Made by a program: the position numbers and the translations under genes
Shown here: positions 9,645 through 20,564 of the stretch, piece after piece
How the letters are laid out: each line of letters opens with the position of its first letter
How positions within the stretch are numbered: the first letter of the stretch is position 1
The notes under the pieces: model-generated
The model's database searches: none
Seen by the model: only the letters and a program-made list of their open reading frames with translations
What the model was told of the DNA's origin: nothing
From: an endosymbiont 'TC1' of Trimyema compressum
Lineage (GTDB): Bacteria; Bacillota; TC1
Assembly: GCF_001584725.1 (NCBI RefSeq)
Contig: NZ_CP014606.1
Location: 1,331,501-1,395,500, forward strand
Direction: 5' to 3'
Length of the DNA: 64,000 bases

Positions 9645-10255
9645 AGGCTAATCTGCTCCAAAAATTTTTCAATAATCAATCTGTTGATGTCGGTTTCTGT
9701 TAAACGGCCATTAATTGAAAAAACACGTTTAGGCTCCCGTCTCATAATTTCCAAATAACCCTCTCGAACATCTGCCAAAAAATGGATGCCTGCTTTTTCC
9801 ATACGATCCATTTTTTTTCTGTTTAAACGCTCTTCAATAATCGATAATGGGGTATCTAAAAAGAATGTTATTTCCGGTTTTGAATTTAAAATAAACTCCT
9901 GATTCATTTCAATCATTTTATCTATGCCCAATTTCCTGCCAGCCCCTTGATAGGCTATAGTAGAATCATAAAAACGATCACTAATAACAATTTTCCCCTC
10001 TTTTAAAGCAGGCAGAATAATTTTATGGTAATGCTCATTTCTAGCAGCACAATATAAATACACTTCAGTCATGGGATTAATGGGGTCATGAATATGTAGC
10101 AATAAGTTGCGAATGGCTTCTGCAAACTTAGTGCCCCCTGGTTCTCTTGTTAATAAAACACTATGTCCTTTGTTTTCTAAAAATTCTTTTAAGAGTTGCG
10201 CCTGAGTTGTTTTTCCAGATCCATCAACACCTTCAAATGTAATAAACAAGATCAA
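9641..10255 (-). CDS. tmk: Thymidylate kinase
   Basis: Phosphorylates dTMP to dTDP. The P-loop is FEGVDGSGKTTQAQLL at residues 7-22, followed by the DR(Y/F) motif in ISDRFYDSTIAYQGAGR and a LID-like arginine segment. At 204 residues it has the standard length. It is the first intact gene of the replication/translation cluster reading leftward. The EamA relic precedes it after a 120-base gap with no clear terminator. Confidence 0.95.
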   Translation of the reverse strand: MILFITFEGVDGSGKTTQAQLLKEFLENKGHSVLLTREPGGTKFAEAIRNLLLHIHDPINPMTEVYLYCAARNEHYHKIILPALKEGKIVISDRFYDSTIAYQGAGRKLGIDKMIEMNQEFILNSKPEITFFLDTPLSIIEERLNRKKMDRMEKAGIHFLADVREGYLEIMRREPKRVFSINGRLTETDINRLIIEKFLEQISL

Positions 10256-10376
10256 TTCCTCCCACTATTAAATCCATTTAATTAAAATTGGTAAAGGTTG
10301 CCATAAGCTTTCTGGATTTTTGCCAACCCTTGCCTTTTATTATAGCATTTTTGCTATTTCAAAACAAAATATTTCT

Positions 10377-11264
10377 TCAACCTTCAAGGCTTACATAGGA
10401 TTTATCCGACTTAGCAATTAAGAAACTTGCCACTAGAATAAAAAGAAAGCCTGCAATTTGTAAAGGCATCAATCTTTCATTTAAAACAATTGCCGCTAAA
10501 ACCAATCCAATCACTGGTTCTGTATTAGCAAAAATCATAACTTCCCCTGCTTCTAAATATTTCATGCTTTTCATGAAAAAATAATTGCCAACGCCATATA
10601 TTAACAACAAATTCATATCCTGACCTAATATAATTCCCCAATCATAGAAGGGAAATGCAGGTGCAATTGCTAATGTTGCAATTAAAATATAAAAAAGTTA
10701 ACATTCCAACTGTCATATTTCCTACTGAGTTTTTTTACCCATTACACTAAAAACAGCATACATAATCCCTGAACCAATACCAAATAAAAAGCCCACTAAA
10801 TTAAAAGAGAAACTCTACTTCCAACTGCACCAACTGCTACGGATACCGTTCCTACTATTACTAAAATAACTGCAATAAGCTTAGCTCTTGTTATTTTTTC
10901 TTTCAAATAAAAATGAGCAATTAAAACAGTAAATGCTGGATCAGTGTACATGTAAATAACACCTTGACTGGGCTCCTAAAATATTATAGCTATTAATTAA
11001 CGTAAGGGCAAAAAGAGTGCCTCCAACTACACCAAACACAATCCATTGGGGCAAATCTTTTTTATCAAAATGAAGCTTTCTTCTTAAAACAATAACAATA
11101 ACAGTTACTGTTACTAATCCTGCTAAAAGTTTTATACCTGTCATTATAACAGGCGCTACACCTGCAACAAGTACAGACCTTGCTAGGACACTTTGGAGTC
11201 CATAAACAAATGTAGCAATCATCACAAATGCAAATCCTTTTAATCGATTTTTATTAGTAGCCAT
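10377..11264 (-). pseudogene. EamA/DMT family exporter, frameshifted
   Basis: The N-terminal piece (10941-11264) begins MATNKNRLKGFAFVMIATFVYG and the C-terminal piece (10377-10616) carries EAGEVMIFANTEPVIGLV and LNERLMPLQIAGF, which are the characteristic second-repeat motifs of DMT exporters. The middle 300 bases keep recognisable membrane segments in other frames (for example KLIAVILVIVGTVSVAVGAV) with stops between. Expected intact length is close to 295 codons, the same as the span, so this is damage by small indels rather than large deletion. It sits 24 bases downstream of the decarboxylase gene. Confidence 0.85.
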
Positions 11265-11287
11265 TATTACACCATCCCTATCTTTTC

Positions 11288-12580
11288 TTATTTTATCACC
11301 ATAATTTTGTCTTCAGATAATTGATGATTACCATGAAATGCACCTTTATTTAAAAGAATATTTTCAATAATACTAGCATCTATTATTTCCCCTGGCACTA
11401 ATAAAGGTATTCCAGGAGGATAAGGCGTATAAAATTCACCACTTATTCTGCCAATAGAAGTCTCCAGGTCAACCAATATTTTACTTTCATAAAAAGCTTC
11501 TCCTGGTAATAGACAAATCTTAGGAATATGGATAGATGATTCATTTTTAGAAAATGAATCATCTAAATGCCATATTTCACTTACTTGAGAAAACACTTCC
11601 AAACAGTATTCATACATCCAAGGCTCATCATAAATTGTCAGAATGCCTAAAAGATAATGGTTCCCTTCAACCTCATAAAAAATACCTTTTTGCTTTAAAT
11701 AGCTAACTAATTTATTACCTTCAATATATTGATTATATTCTATGAGTAACTTTGAAATATCATCTGTTTTAATTACTCGAAATCCCTTTATTTGATTAAT
11801 TGAATCCTTAAAATTTTTCATAGCTTCATTTTTTTTCTCTAAATTACACTTATCTAAATCATCTAGTGATGTCTCTACCGAAAGAATATGAGGAAAAGAT
11901 GGGCTAGTAGTCTGGTAAAAAGGTAAATATTTTTCTATCTTCCTATTCTTTGTTAACAAAACTGATGTTTGATTAAGACCCCCTAATGTTTTATGAAATG
12001 AAAAAACTTTAAACTCAATCCAACGGTTCCAAGTCAAACCCATAAAATGCAAATGGCTACCATGAGCACCATCTAAAATAGTTTTTTCACAACCTAAAAG
12101 CACCTTTAGATTTTCATAATTTTCCATAAAACCTTCATATGTAGGTGTACAAAAAACAAAAACATCCCCTTTGCCTATTTGCAATTCATAGCCCTCTGAC
12201 TTAGGCGGACATAAGTAGCCCTCAGAGTTAATATGAGGCTCTAAGTAAACAGGTTGATGATTATTTTGAATTAAGCCATAATAAATAGATTGATGACTAC
12301 ACCTCGGCAAAACTACTTTTTTTTCTTTACCGCAATTCATTAATGTAGCCATTAACAGACCAGTTGAGCCATTAGTTCCAATATAAGCATTAGACTCTCC
12401 ATAGGATATGCTTAAACGAGAGAGTAGTCCTTTAATACTACTCTCTGGCATTAACAAGTCATCAGTATCTGATAATTCAGTAACATCATAAACAGATTTA
12501 CAGCCTTTATGTCCTGGCATATGAAAAGATACTTTTTCATTTTCACTGTGATTTTTTAGCATTTCTTTAACAGTAATCAT
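11288..12580 (-). CDS. Orn/Lys/Arg decarboxylase family PLP enzyme (YaaO-like)
   Basis: PLP-dependent fold-type I enzyme of the Orn/Lys/Arg decarboxylase major domain family. Motifs include VSFHMPGHKG near residue 18, NGSTGLLMA, FCTPTYEG, LDGAHGSHL (PLP-binding Asp) and SFHKTLGGLNQTSVL with the PLP lysine, then a C-terminal domain with PYPPGIPLLVPGE. At 430 residues it is the short form, like Bacillus YaaO, which lies upstream of tmk in the same order. Substrate (arginine or lysine) is not resolved. Its ATG overlaps the preceding gene's stop (ATGA). Confidence 0.88.
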   Translation of the reverse strand: MITVKEMLKNHSENEKVSFHMPGHKGCKSVYDVTELSDTDDLLMPESSIKGLLSRLSISYGESNAYIGTNGSTGLLMATLMNCGKEKKVVLPRCSHQSIYYGLIQNNHQPVYLEPHINSEGYLCPPKSEGYELQIGKGDVFVFCTPTYEGFMENYENLKVLLGCEKTILDGAHGSHLHFMGLTWNRWIEFKVFSFHKTLGGLNQTSVLLTKNRKIEKYLPFYQTTSPSFPHILSVETSLDDLDKCNLEKKNEAMKNFKDSINQIKGFRVIKTDDISKLLIEYNQYIEGNKLVSYLKQKGIFYEVEGNHYLLGILTIYDEPWMYEYCLEVFSQVSEIWHLDDSFSKNESSIHIPKICLLPGEAFYESKILVDLETSIGRISGEFYTPYPPGIPLLVPGEIIDASIIENILLNKGAFHGNHQLSEDKIMVIK

Positions 12581-13758
12581 TTTACTTTTGACAAGCCTTT
12601 CTCTAAATCACTTATTAAATCTTCACAATCTTCAAATCCAATAGACAACCTAATTAATGAATAATCTATACCAAATAGCGCTCTTTCTTCTCGACTATAA
12701 CCTCTATGAGTCATTCTCATAGGATGTTCAACTAGGGATTCCACATCCCCTAAGCTAACTGCTAACTTAAATAAATCTAATGATTCCACTAATTGAATCG
12801 CTTGACATTCATTTTCATTTATAAGAAAGGAAACCATTCCTCCAAAGTTACTCATTTGTTTTTTTGCCAGCTCATAATCTTTAAAAGATTCTAATCCTGG
12901 ATAAAAAACTTTCTTCACTGCTTTGTGCTGCTCTAAAAATTTTGCAATTGTCATAGCCGTTTTAGAATGTGCTTCCATTCTAAGACCTAATGTTTTTAAC
13001 CCTCTATTAAATAACCATCCATTAAAAGGGCTCATAACTGTTCCAAAATGGCACATATATTCAAAACGAATTCTACTATCCTGTTCTTTATCTTTGCAGA
13101 CAACAACGCCACCTAAAGCATCTCCATGTCCGCCAATATACTTAGTACAACTGTGAACTACAAAATCTGCCCCCTGATTTAATGGTCTTTGTAGAAAAGG
13201 AGTAGCAAATGTATTATCTACAACAATTAAAACATTTTCCCCAACTAATTCCCTGATTCTTTCAATAGAAATTATATCAAGAGTGGGATTACAAGGGGTT
13301 TCAAAATAAATAACTTTCACCGATTCGTCTAAGGCTTGCTTTACAGCTTTCTCGTCCTTTAAATTTATAAATACCCCTTCAATTCCATAGTCCAGTAATG
13401 TCTTTTTTATTAACTCATAACTACTACCATATAAAATTGAATGGGCAATCATTTTATCACCACTTTTTAGCAAAGAAAATAAAAGAGTGGCAATAGCCCC
13501 CATTCCTGAAGCAAAAGCAATACTAGAGCTCCCTTCTTCAAGTAATGTCATCCGTTCCTCAAATGCATCTAAAACAGGGTTTCTACCTCGGGTGTAAACA
13601 TAATCGTTAGACTGACAAGTAAAGGCTGCTTCAGCCTCTTCTATGGAATTAAAATAGAAAGCAGAAGATAATTGAAGAGGCTCAGCAACCCCTTTTTTAT
13701 AACTATAATCTTCACCATTTTTACCATTTATAGCAATTGTTTTTTTCCCCATAATCAC
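12577..13758 (-). CDS. Cys/Met metabolism PLP enzyme (methionine gamma-lyase/cystathionine lyase type)
   Basis: 393-residue trans-sulfuration family enzyme. Visible signatures are YTRGRNPVLDAFEERM, FASGMGAIATLL, VDNTFATPFLQRP (PLP Asp) and VVHSCTKYIGGHGDALGG with the PLP lysine, and LVEHPMRMTHRGYS near the end. Sequence features are close to methionine gamma-lyases but cystathionine gamma-lyase or O-acetylhomoserine sulfhydrylase activity cannot be excluded from reading alone. Translationally coupled to the decarboxylase gene. The start could be the second Met two codons in (MGKKTIAING). Confidence 0.87.
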   Translation of the reverse strand: MIMGKKTIAINGKNGEDYSYKKGVAEPLQLSSAFYFNSIEEAEAAFTCQSNDYVYTRGRNPVLDAFEERMTLLEEGSSSIAFASGMGAIATLLFSLLKSGDKMIAHSILYGSSYELIKKTLLDYGIEGVFINLKDEKAVKQALDESVKVIYFETPCNPTLDIISIERIRELVGENVLIVVDNTFATPFLQRPLNQGADFVVHSCTKYIGGHGDALGGVVVCKDKEQDSRIRFEYMCHFGTVMSPFNGWLFNRGLKTLGLRMEAHSKTAMTIAKFLEQHKAVKKVFYPGLESFKDYELAKKQMSNFGGMVSFLINENECQAIQLVESLDLFKLAVSLGDVESLVEHPMRMTHRGYSREERALFGIDYSLIRLSIGFEDCEDLISDLEKGLSKVK

Positions 13759-13824
13759 CCTCTCCTTCTTCTAAAACTATCGTTTTATTATATCAATAAT
13801 AAAGGCCGCCTACAATGACTATAT

Positions 13825-15345
13825 TTAATTTAGAATATCGTTCTTATCAGGAATTATTTTATGTTCCCCTCTACCTCTTGGGTGAATAAAAGGATTTACT
13901 TCTTCAGCCTTAAAGTGAACTGGTTCTTTTAAATTTTTATGGGCCTTCTTATCATGAAAAAAAATAAATAACAAAAGGCAATATTAATGTAATTAAAAAA
14001 CTAATAATAAGCAAAAGCTGATACCTAAAATAGCTATCTTGATTGATGCTTGATGGTGGAAAGAAAGAAATTATAAAAGCAAAAACAGAAGTAATAAATC
14101 CTGCTGAAGCAACAATAATCTTTCATAAAATACCCCCTCTAATATGGTATGCTCTTTTTAAAGTCTTCTTTTTAAAAATAAGAACAAAATAGCCAATATA
14201 AAAAAGTAAATAGGCCATAAATAAATTACTACGGTTAAAGAAATCGCCACAATAAATGATAAATTATTACCCCCCCACCCCCTAATGTTAGGACTGCTGC
14301 CCAAATTGTAACAACAATGCCCTGAACAATAATTAAGGGAATAGGCACATTTTTCTTATTTGCTTTTCTAAAAATAGGTGGCAATAAAACTTGCTGAGCG
14401 GCTGTATATATACCTCTTGCAGGACCAACAATCCAACCACTAACCTCAGCAATTACACCTAGAGAAATCAGCACAGCCATAATTCGTACTAACCAACCAA
14501 ACTGTGCACCATAATGCAAGAAAAACACCTCTAACGCCTATAATATTCCTGGCCCAAAGGGTAATTGTGCCTGTGGTATAACAGCAGCAATAGATAGCCC
14601 CCCAATTGCATTAATAATAATAGCTATAATCACTAACATCAACATGACCAGTGGATATTTTTTCTGGGGATTGTCTAATTCATTAATGTAAGATGCAGGA
14701 GCCTCTACGCCCATATAAGACAAAATAAAAGAAATAAACACAACTAAAGTACCTGGATTTTTAAAGTCAGGCAACCAAGCATCTGACCCAATAGGTGTCT
14801 GTATTGGATTTCCGCCGGCTATGTAAGCAACTGATAAAATAAATAAAACCAATGCAGGTATAGCGATTCCCAAAATCAAACCAATTTTTGAGATAAGTTC
14901 TGTTCTCTTAGTACCCCCCCTAGCTGGGAAATAGTAAGACTCCAAAATATAATTAAAATTCCAATTAATTTAAAAACAGGATTCGTAGTAATTGCAGCAG
15001 GCAAATTCACAGCATAGCTTAACGCTCCTAAAATAAAATACAACATTGTTACAAATCCTACTGTTATCTGAAACCATTGAAAAAATAGCAGCAAAGCCAA
15101 ACCGTTCTCCTAAAGTATTACTCACCCAAGCAAAAACCCCCTTCTTCCCAACCTTCAACAGTGGCCATTTCAGCTGAACACAAGGCAGTTGGCAAAAACC
15201 AAAGTATGCCCCCTGCTAAAAGAAAGAAAAGAAGAGCTACTCCAGATGTAGCAAATACTGGATATTCATAAACATCCATAACCATTGTAATAGTTATGGC
15301 AAAAAATCCAAATTTAGTTAATTTTCTAAGATTCTCCTTAATCAT
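13825..15345 (-). pseudogene. APC-superfamily amino acid antiporter (GadC/glutamate-GABA antiporter type), multiply frameshifted
   Basis: Pieces in order: [19 protein letters not shown] and [17 protein letters not shown] (15118-15345); [35 protein letters not shown] (14876-15100); a large block with FISFILSYMGVEAPASYINE (14538-14945); LGVIAEVSGWIVGPARG (14235-14528); and a C-terminal tail FNPFIHPRGRGEHKI-like ending at 13825. These match the GadC/YjeM branch of APC transporters. Frame changes coincide with C runs at 14271-14282 and 14911-14918 and at other sites. The start lies 2 bases beyond the stop of the upstream membrane-protein gene. Confidence 0.85.
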
Positions 15346-15346
15346 T

Positions 15347-16853
15347 TCACACGCCTTTCTGAGCAGTTTGGGTTACTATATCTGTTAATATATCCATATT
15401 TTCAGCTGTAAGCAAGCCCTCAATAAGAGGTCTTTCCGCTTCCTTTTCTAAATAACGTTTCCCGTAATCTAAGCCTTTTGAAACAATATTTGTTAAAGAT
15501 CCCTTATTGAAAAAACAGATAACTAAAGGCCAAAATACTACAGGTAACCTGCCATTATAGCTAGTAAGCCAATCAACACTCTCCTTTGAAAGTATATAAG
15601 ACTCAGAAATAAAATCACAAATCTTTTTGTTATTATTGCAATATTCATTGAGAATAAAATTCAGCCTCTGAGACTCCTTGCTTTGTCTTTCTCTAATCTT
15701 CTTATGGCGGGAAACTACCATTAAATCAGTTTCAATATCTAGATTCATTATTTTTACGTACTCCTCATATTCATTGTTAATCCAACGAATCAAACGAGCC
15801 ATATCACAATAATGAACAAACCCCTTCACAGCTTTACATGCTTTTAGAAGAATTCTTTCAGATTCCTTAAAACCCCCATCTCTTACTTTAATTATTTCAA
15901 AATTATCAATTTCACTTAATTTCGCCAGCACTTTACTACTTATTCTAGAATCAATAATAATATATGCTTTTTTATAGGATTTTGAGATGCGTTTAATACT
16001 CTTCTTAAATAGATGAAACTGCAGAATTTCTGAACTATCTACCTTGGTAATCAAAGTTAGTTTTTCTCTACCATGGTCTTTCTTAAAAACTAAAAAATCT
16101 TGGAAAATTGTATTTGAGCATCGATCAAGTGCAATAAAAACTGTTACCGCAAGGGTTGCAATAAGATAATTACTACCGTCAATTCCAATTAAATCATTAT
16201 AACCCCAGTATAGATAAATAGTCAGTATAAAAAATATGCAATAATTCGTCTTGCATTTCTTTCTTCAATTTTATTAGATGCAAAGTAAAGCCATAAAAAA
16301 GAAATAAAAGGAATGAATGTAATTAATAAGTATGTAGATAATTGAGGATTAATTACCTTAAAAGATAGTGTAACTAATTATAAAAATGAAATAAAGAACA
16401 AAATTTGAGGCATAATCCTCAAGCCTATAAAAACTCTGCTTAAAAAATACTTTGTCATTGAAAATCGTTCTAAGGGCTCAAATTTTCTATTAAACCACAT
16501 TCTTACAAATATTGCTTCATCAAGCCATCTTTCAATTTCCCTTATAAGTTTATTTACAAATAAAATTAAAAAAGAAAATATAAAAGAGTTGACTACAAAA
16601 AGAGTTGCATTTTGAACTTTAATTTAAAAAGAATAGAAAAATTAGAAATAAATACAACGAATAATGTAAACATAAATAACATATAAATAGGTACTAAAAT
16701 ATTAACAGCATTATACTGGCTGTCCTTTTTAGAATTTCTCTTAATAAATCCTGATAACTGTCTTGCTAAAATTTCTGGCAAAGAGTCTTTACCAATGACA
16801 ATAGGAAGCACTAATGTCACCAGCCAAAGAATCATAATAAAATAAATCATCAA
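15347..16853 (-). pseudogene. Large membrane protein with cytoplasmic C-terminal domain, unrecognised, frameshifted
   Basis: The N-terminal piece (16593-16853) has three hydrophobic segments. After a frame change the next part (SFIFSFLILFVNKLIREIE, RMWFNRKFEPLERFSMTKY) contains another span. A TAA interrupts the region near 16380. After further membrane segments a long open stretch (about 16160 to 15347) reads VFKKDHGREKLTLITKVDSS, then a soluble domain with SYKKAYIIIDSRISSK, GFVHYCDMARLIRWINN and a C-terminal [18 protein letters not shown] do not recognise the family. The 235-residue open portion should not be read as a complete protein, since its frame continues upstream into membrane segments. 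Confidence 0.6.
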
Positions 16854-16877
16854 TAACCATCCAATCTAAAATTGACT

Positions 16878-17355
16878 TTACCCCATTATTTTGGCAATCC
16901 ACTTTTTTAAAACTGCAACGGCTTCATTCTCTAGCGCCTTATATGGTCCCTCCACTTTAATAGTTTTTCACCACAAGCCAATAAATCATCACTATGAAAA
17001 GCTATGCCACCTGGCAAAATATTCATAACATCTTTTTTCCGCTACTACATATTTTATAGTGCCTAGGTTAAGCCCAATAAACTGCCCCAATAAACATACA
17101 ACACGGTTCTACACTAGCATACAAAGTATAGTTCCACAGTTCTTCAGGAGTGTATTTCATAGAGGCTTTACGAATTAGAGTAATGGCATCATAAGCTGTT
17201 CTATCTTTAATTTCAAAAACCATATTGCCTTGTTCCATAACAATATCACCTTCTTGATTGACTAACAAACAACCAAAAGCATCATTACCCTTATTAAAAG
17301 CCTCTTATGATATTTCAATGGCTCTTTTTAAATAGTAAATATCATCTTTTCTCAT
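16878..17355 (-). pseudogene. Nucleoside (guanine/cytidine-type) deaminase, broken
   Basis: A good ribosome site (GGAGGAAAG) precedes MRKDDIYYLKRAIEIS, then a TAA, then EAFNKGNDAFGCLLVNQEGD. The zinc-site motif survives as LYASVEPCCMFIGAVYWA (PCxxC), but the HAE motif that supplies the zinc His and catalytic Glu has become TAYDAIT. A frame change after GLNLGTIKYVVAE and stops follow, with a tail KALENEAVAVLKKWIAKIMG ending at 16878. Both the stop and the lost HAE indicate a dead gene. Related intact proteins are guanine deaminases or tRNA/cytosine deaminases. Confidence 0.85.
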
Positions 17356-17375
17356 TCTACTTTCCTCCAATCATT

Positions 17376-18145
17376 TTATAAATAGACTAATGCATCTTTA
17401 CAATTACACCTTTGATTGTCCAATAAACCCTCTTTAAAAATTTCCATAAATAACTTTGTTAACGCCTTTTTTTCTCATTAACTGTATTTAAAATATCTGT
17501 AGCAGAGGCTTCTTCAACCACCATGCCTGTACACCAATTTGTAACAATACCAACAGCGCCATAACATAATCCAGCTTCCTTTGCTAAAACAACTTCAGGG
17601 ACACTGGTCATTCCTACTACATGACCACCAATCTGATGATAAAATCTGATTTCAGCACTGGTTTCAAAACGCGGTCCCTCAGTACATACATATATGCCTT
17701 CACCTGCAATATTAATATTTTTTTCGTTACTTTTTTTCTGCAAAATTAAACGCATACCTTGACAGTAAGGTTCTTGCATAGATACATGGGCCACGCCATT
17801 TTCCCCTTCAAAAAATGTTGACGGTCTATTTTTAGTCATATCAATAAAGTCATTAATAAGTACTAAATCTCCAATTTTAAATTTCTCAGTCATCGAACCC
17901 ACTGCTGCTGTAGTCAATACTTTAGAAACCCCTAATTCTTTCAAAGCCCAAATATTCCCTCTATAATTTACCAAATGAGGCGGTTTATTATGGGTTTTAC
18001 CATGTCTAGGTAAAAATACAAAGGAAGCTCCTTCTTCTTCAATTAAATATACAAAAACCTCTCCATAAGGTGTTTTTATACATTTTTCACAACTAGAAGA
18101 AAACCCTCCATAAACTCCTGTGCCACCAACTATTGCATATTTCAT
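17376..18145 (-). pseudogene. mtnP: S-methyl-5'-thioadenosine phosphorylase, C-terminal frameshift
   Basis: Phosphorolyses methylthioadenosine to adenine and methylthioribose-1-phosphate. Family motifs are present: YAIVGGTGVY at the start, FLPRHGKTHNKPPHLVNYR, TTAAVGSM, CTEGPRFETSAEIRFY and VGMTSVPEVVLAKEAGLCY. The frame ends early at 17459 in EKKRR; adding one A to the seven-A run just upstream restores KKALTKLFMEIFKEGLLDN and a stop at 17376. The lost part is the last C-terminal helix, so partial activity is possible. Its ATG overlaps the mtnA stop (TAATG). Confidence 0.88.
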
Positions 18146-19169
18146 TATTCGTATTTCTCCTTTTGAATGGATATTTTAAAAGGTTTCTTTAAAATTCCCT
18201 TTTCTGTTATAACGCCCGTTATATTCTCATTAGGGGTTACATCAAAAGAGGGATTAAAAACTGAAATACCGTCAGGCGCAATCTTTATACCTTCAATTTC
18301 TGTTACTTCTTTTCTATCGCTATATTCAATTTCAATTTCAGCACCTGTTTCTATTTCATAATCAATTGTCGAAGTTGGTGCTGCAATATAGAACGGAATA
18401 CTAAATGTTTTTGCTAAGACAAATAATCCATAGGTACCTATTTTATTTGCAGTATCACCATTTAAAGCAATTCGATCTGCTCCAACAATAATTAAATCAA
18501 TATAACCTGCTCTCATTAATATGGCTGCTCCCGAATCTGGTATTAAAGTACTAGGAATCCCTGCTTCTACTAATTCAAACGCTGTCAATCGCCCTCCTTG
18601 TAGTCGCGGTCTTGTTTCATCTGCATAAACCTGTTTGATTTTTCCCAATTCATAGGCCTTTTTAATAACACCTAAAGCTGTGCCATAGCCTCCTGTAGCC
18701 AATTGCACCTGTATTGCAATGGGTTAAAATTGTGGCTGCTTCTGGCACAATCCGACTACCAATTTCAGCCATCTTCTTATTCATTTCTATGTCTTCAGCA
18801 TGAATCCTTTCACTTTCCCTTCTCAAAGCATCTGCTACCTCCTCAAAAGTTTCGTCCTGATATTTTAATAAGACACCCTTCATTCTTAATACAGCCCACT
18901 CCAAATTAACAGCAGTGGGTCGAGCTTCAATTAAGGCTTTCTCACAGTCTTCCATTGCTGCCATGGATTTTAATTCTAAAAAACCTAAATTAATACCCAT
19001 ATGCAGCAGTAATACCAATTGCTGGTGCGCCTCTTACTACCATATCTTTTATAGCGAATATTACTCCTTTATAGTTTTTACAGGAAAAATATTTTATCGT
19101 TTTAGGAATAGTTCTTTGATCTATTAGTGACAATGCATCCCCTATTAATTTAATACTATACCAAGCCAT
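18145..19169 (-). pseudogene. mtnA: S-methyl-5-thioribose-1-phosphate isomerase, two frameshifts
   Basis: Isomerises methylthioribose-1-P to methylthioribulose-1-P. The start at 19169 reads MAWYSIKLIGDALSLIDQRT and reaches VVRGAPAIGITAAYG, the catalytic-site signature, before a frame change near 19000. The middle (18662-19018) carries HAEDIEMNKKM and ILTHCNTG, then a second change at [19 protein letters not shown]. The C-terminal piece (18145-18708) has [18 protein letters not shown] and [20 protein letters not shown], all canonical. Total span matches the usual 340-350 residues. Small indels have split an otherwise complete gene. Confidence 0.92.
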
Positions 19170-19365
19170 TCATAATCCCTCCATTTTCTCTCTGTTTATC
19201 ATATCATTTTTAATTTCTTTCAACAATATTGATATTCCATAGGAAATTTATAAAAAACTTTGATTTGCTCTTTCTTTCCCTTAATAGAGTAGTTACTAAT
19301 CCTTATTTTTGCTATAATTTAAGGTAAGACAAACTATAAAATCAGATTACAAGGAGATGTATTAG

Positions 19366-20547
19366 ATGATCGAAAACTTAATGTTAAAGTCCATTAAAGA
19401 CTTGCACATTATTTCCGGATTTGAAATGAAACAGAAAGCTAAAAAATATGAAGATGAAGGACACCCTGTTATTCATCTAGAATTAGGGGAACCTGATTTT
19501 GATACCCCTAAAAATATAAGAGATGCAGCTACAAAAGCTATTAATGAAGGAAAAACCCATTATGCCGCAGCTTTAGGTATGCCTGCATTTAGAGAAACCA
19601 TAGCAAACTATATCAGAAAACAAAAGAATATACCTTCTGTTACTGCTAATAATATTGTAGTAACACCAGGTGCAAAACCCATTTTATTCTATACTTTTCT
19701 TTCTTTTGTTAAACCTGGTGATGAAGTTATTATTCCAAGCCCAGGCTTTTCAAATTATCAAGTTATGGCGGATATGCAACAAGCAAAAACTGTTAATCTA
19801 AAAGGAACAGAAGAAAATGGATTTAGAGTAAAAGCTAAAGGTTTATTTCCACTTGTTAACGAAAAAACTAAACTGTTAATTTTAAGTTCCCCTAATAATC
19901 CAACAGGTGCCTTAATTGAAAAAGAAGAAATGGCTAAAATGGCGGAATTCTTAAAAGATAAAAATATTGTTATTTTATCTGACGAAATATATGATCGTTT
20001 ATGTTTTGACGGAAAGAAGCCTATTTCAATTGCCTCTTTCCCTAGTATGGCAGAAAAAACAATAATTGTTGATGGTTTTTCTAAATCTTATGCCATGACT
20101 GGCTGGCGCTTAGGCTACGGGGTCATGCCAGAAGCAATTGCAAAAGAAATTAACCCCCTTGTTGTTATTAGTAATTCCTGCACAGCAACCTTTACCCAAA
20201 TTGCTGGCATAGAAGCTTATAGCGGACCGCAACAAGCCGTTGAAGATATGAAAGCAGTTTTTGAAAGAAGACGAAATTTATTAGTTAAGGGTTTAAATCA
20301 GTTACCTGGTGTATCTTGTCCAATGCCTGATGGTGCATTTTATGCCTTTCCTAACTTTAAATCCTATGGCATGACTAGCGATGAAATGTGTCAGTATCTA
20401 CTAGAAACTGCCTATATTACTACTTTATCAGGTAGCACATTCGGGGTTGATTTAGATGGCTATATTCGTCTGTCATATGCAACAGATGAATCTATATTAG
20501 AAGAAGCTCTTAATCGTTTAGAAACAGCATTAAAAAAATTAAGATAG
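19366..20547 (+). CDS. Class I/II aminotransferase (aspartate aminotransferase-like)
   Basis: PLP enzyme of 393 residues. Motifs: LELGEPDFDTP near residue 38, KTHYAAALGMPAFRE, SSPNNPTGAL, LSDEIYDRLCF (PLP Asp/Tyr) and VDGFSKSYAMTGWRLGYG with the PLP lysine, then RLSYATDESILEEAL. A strong AAGGAGATG lies before the ATG at 19366. It is transcribed divergently from mtnA-mtnP and is followed within 20 bases by a hydroxyacid dehydrogenase relic and a class II aldolase relic. It is the only intact gene of this group. Amino donor/acceptor specificity cannot be read off; a 2-oxoacid aminotransferase is the safe call. Confidence 0.92.
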   Translation: MIENLMLKSIKDLHIISGFEMKQKAKKYEDEGHPVIHLELGEPDFDTPKNIRDAATKAINEGKTHYAAALGMPAFRETIANYIRKQKNIPSVTANNIVVTPGAKPILFYTFLSFVKPGDEVIIPSPGFSNYQVMADMQQAKTVNLKGTEENGFRVKAKGLFPLVNEKTKLLILSSPNNPTGALIEKEEMAKMAEFLKDKNIVILSDEIYDRLCFDGKKPISIASFPSMAEKTIIVDGFSKSYAMTGWRLGYGVMPEAIAKEINPLVVISNSCTATFTQIAGIEAYSGPQQAVEDMKAVFERRRNLLVKGLNQLPGVSCPMPDGAFYAFPNFKSYGMTSDEMCQYLLETAYITTLSGSTFGVDLDGYIRLSYATDESILEEALNRLETALKKLR

Positions 20548-20564
20548 GATAGGTGTTAATAGGA

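Noticed and set aside
10289-10340. Terminator between the EamA relic and tmk
   Set aside because: The stem has a mismatch in its core (GGTTGGC against GGCAACC) and no T run on the relevant strand.
14271-14282. C-rich run resembling a repeat-based element
   Set aside because: It is only a homopolymer interrupted by one A inside a frameshifted transporter gene; no repeat-spacer order as in CRISPR.
17269-17355. In-frame stop in the deaminase as selenocysteine codon, given the nearby selC
   Set aside because: The codon is TAA, not TGA, and no SECIS-like hairpin follows.
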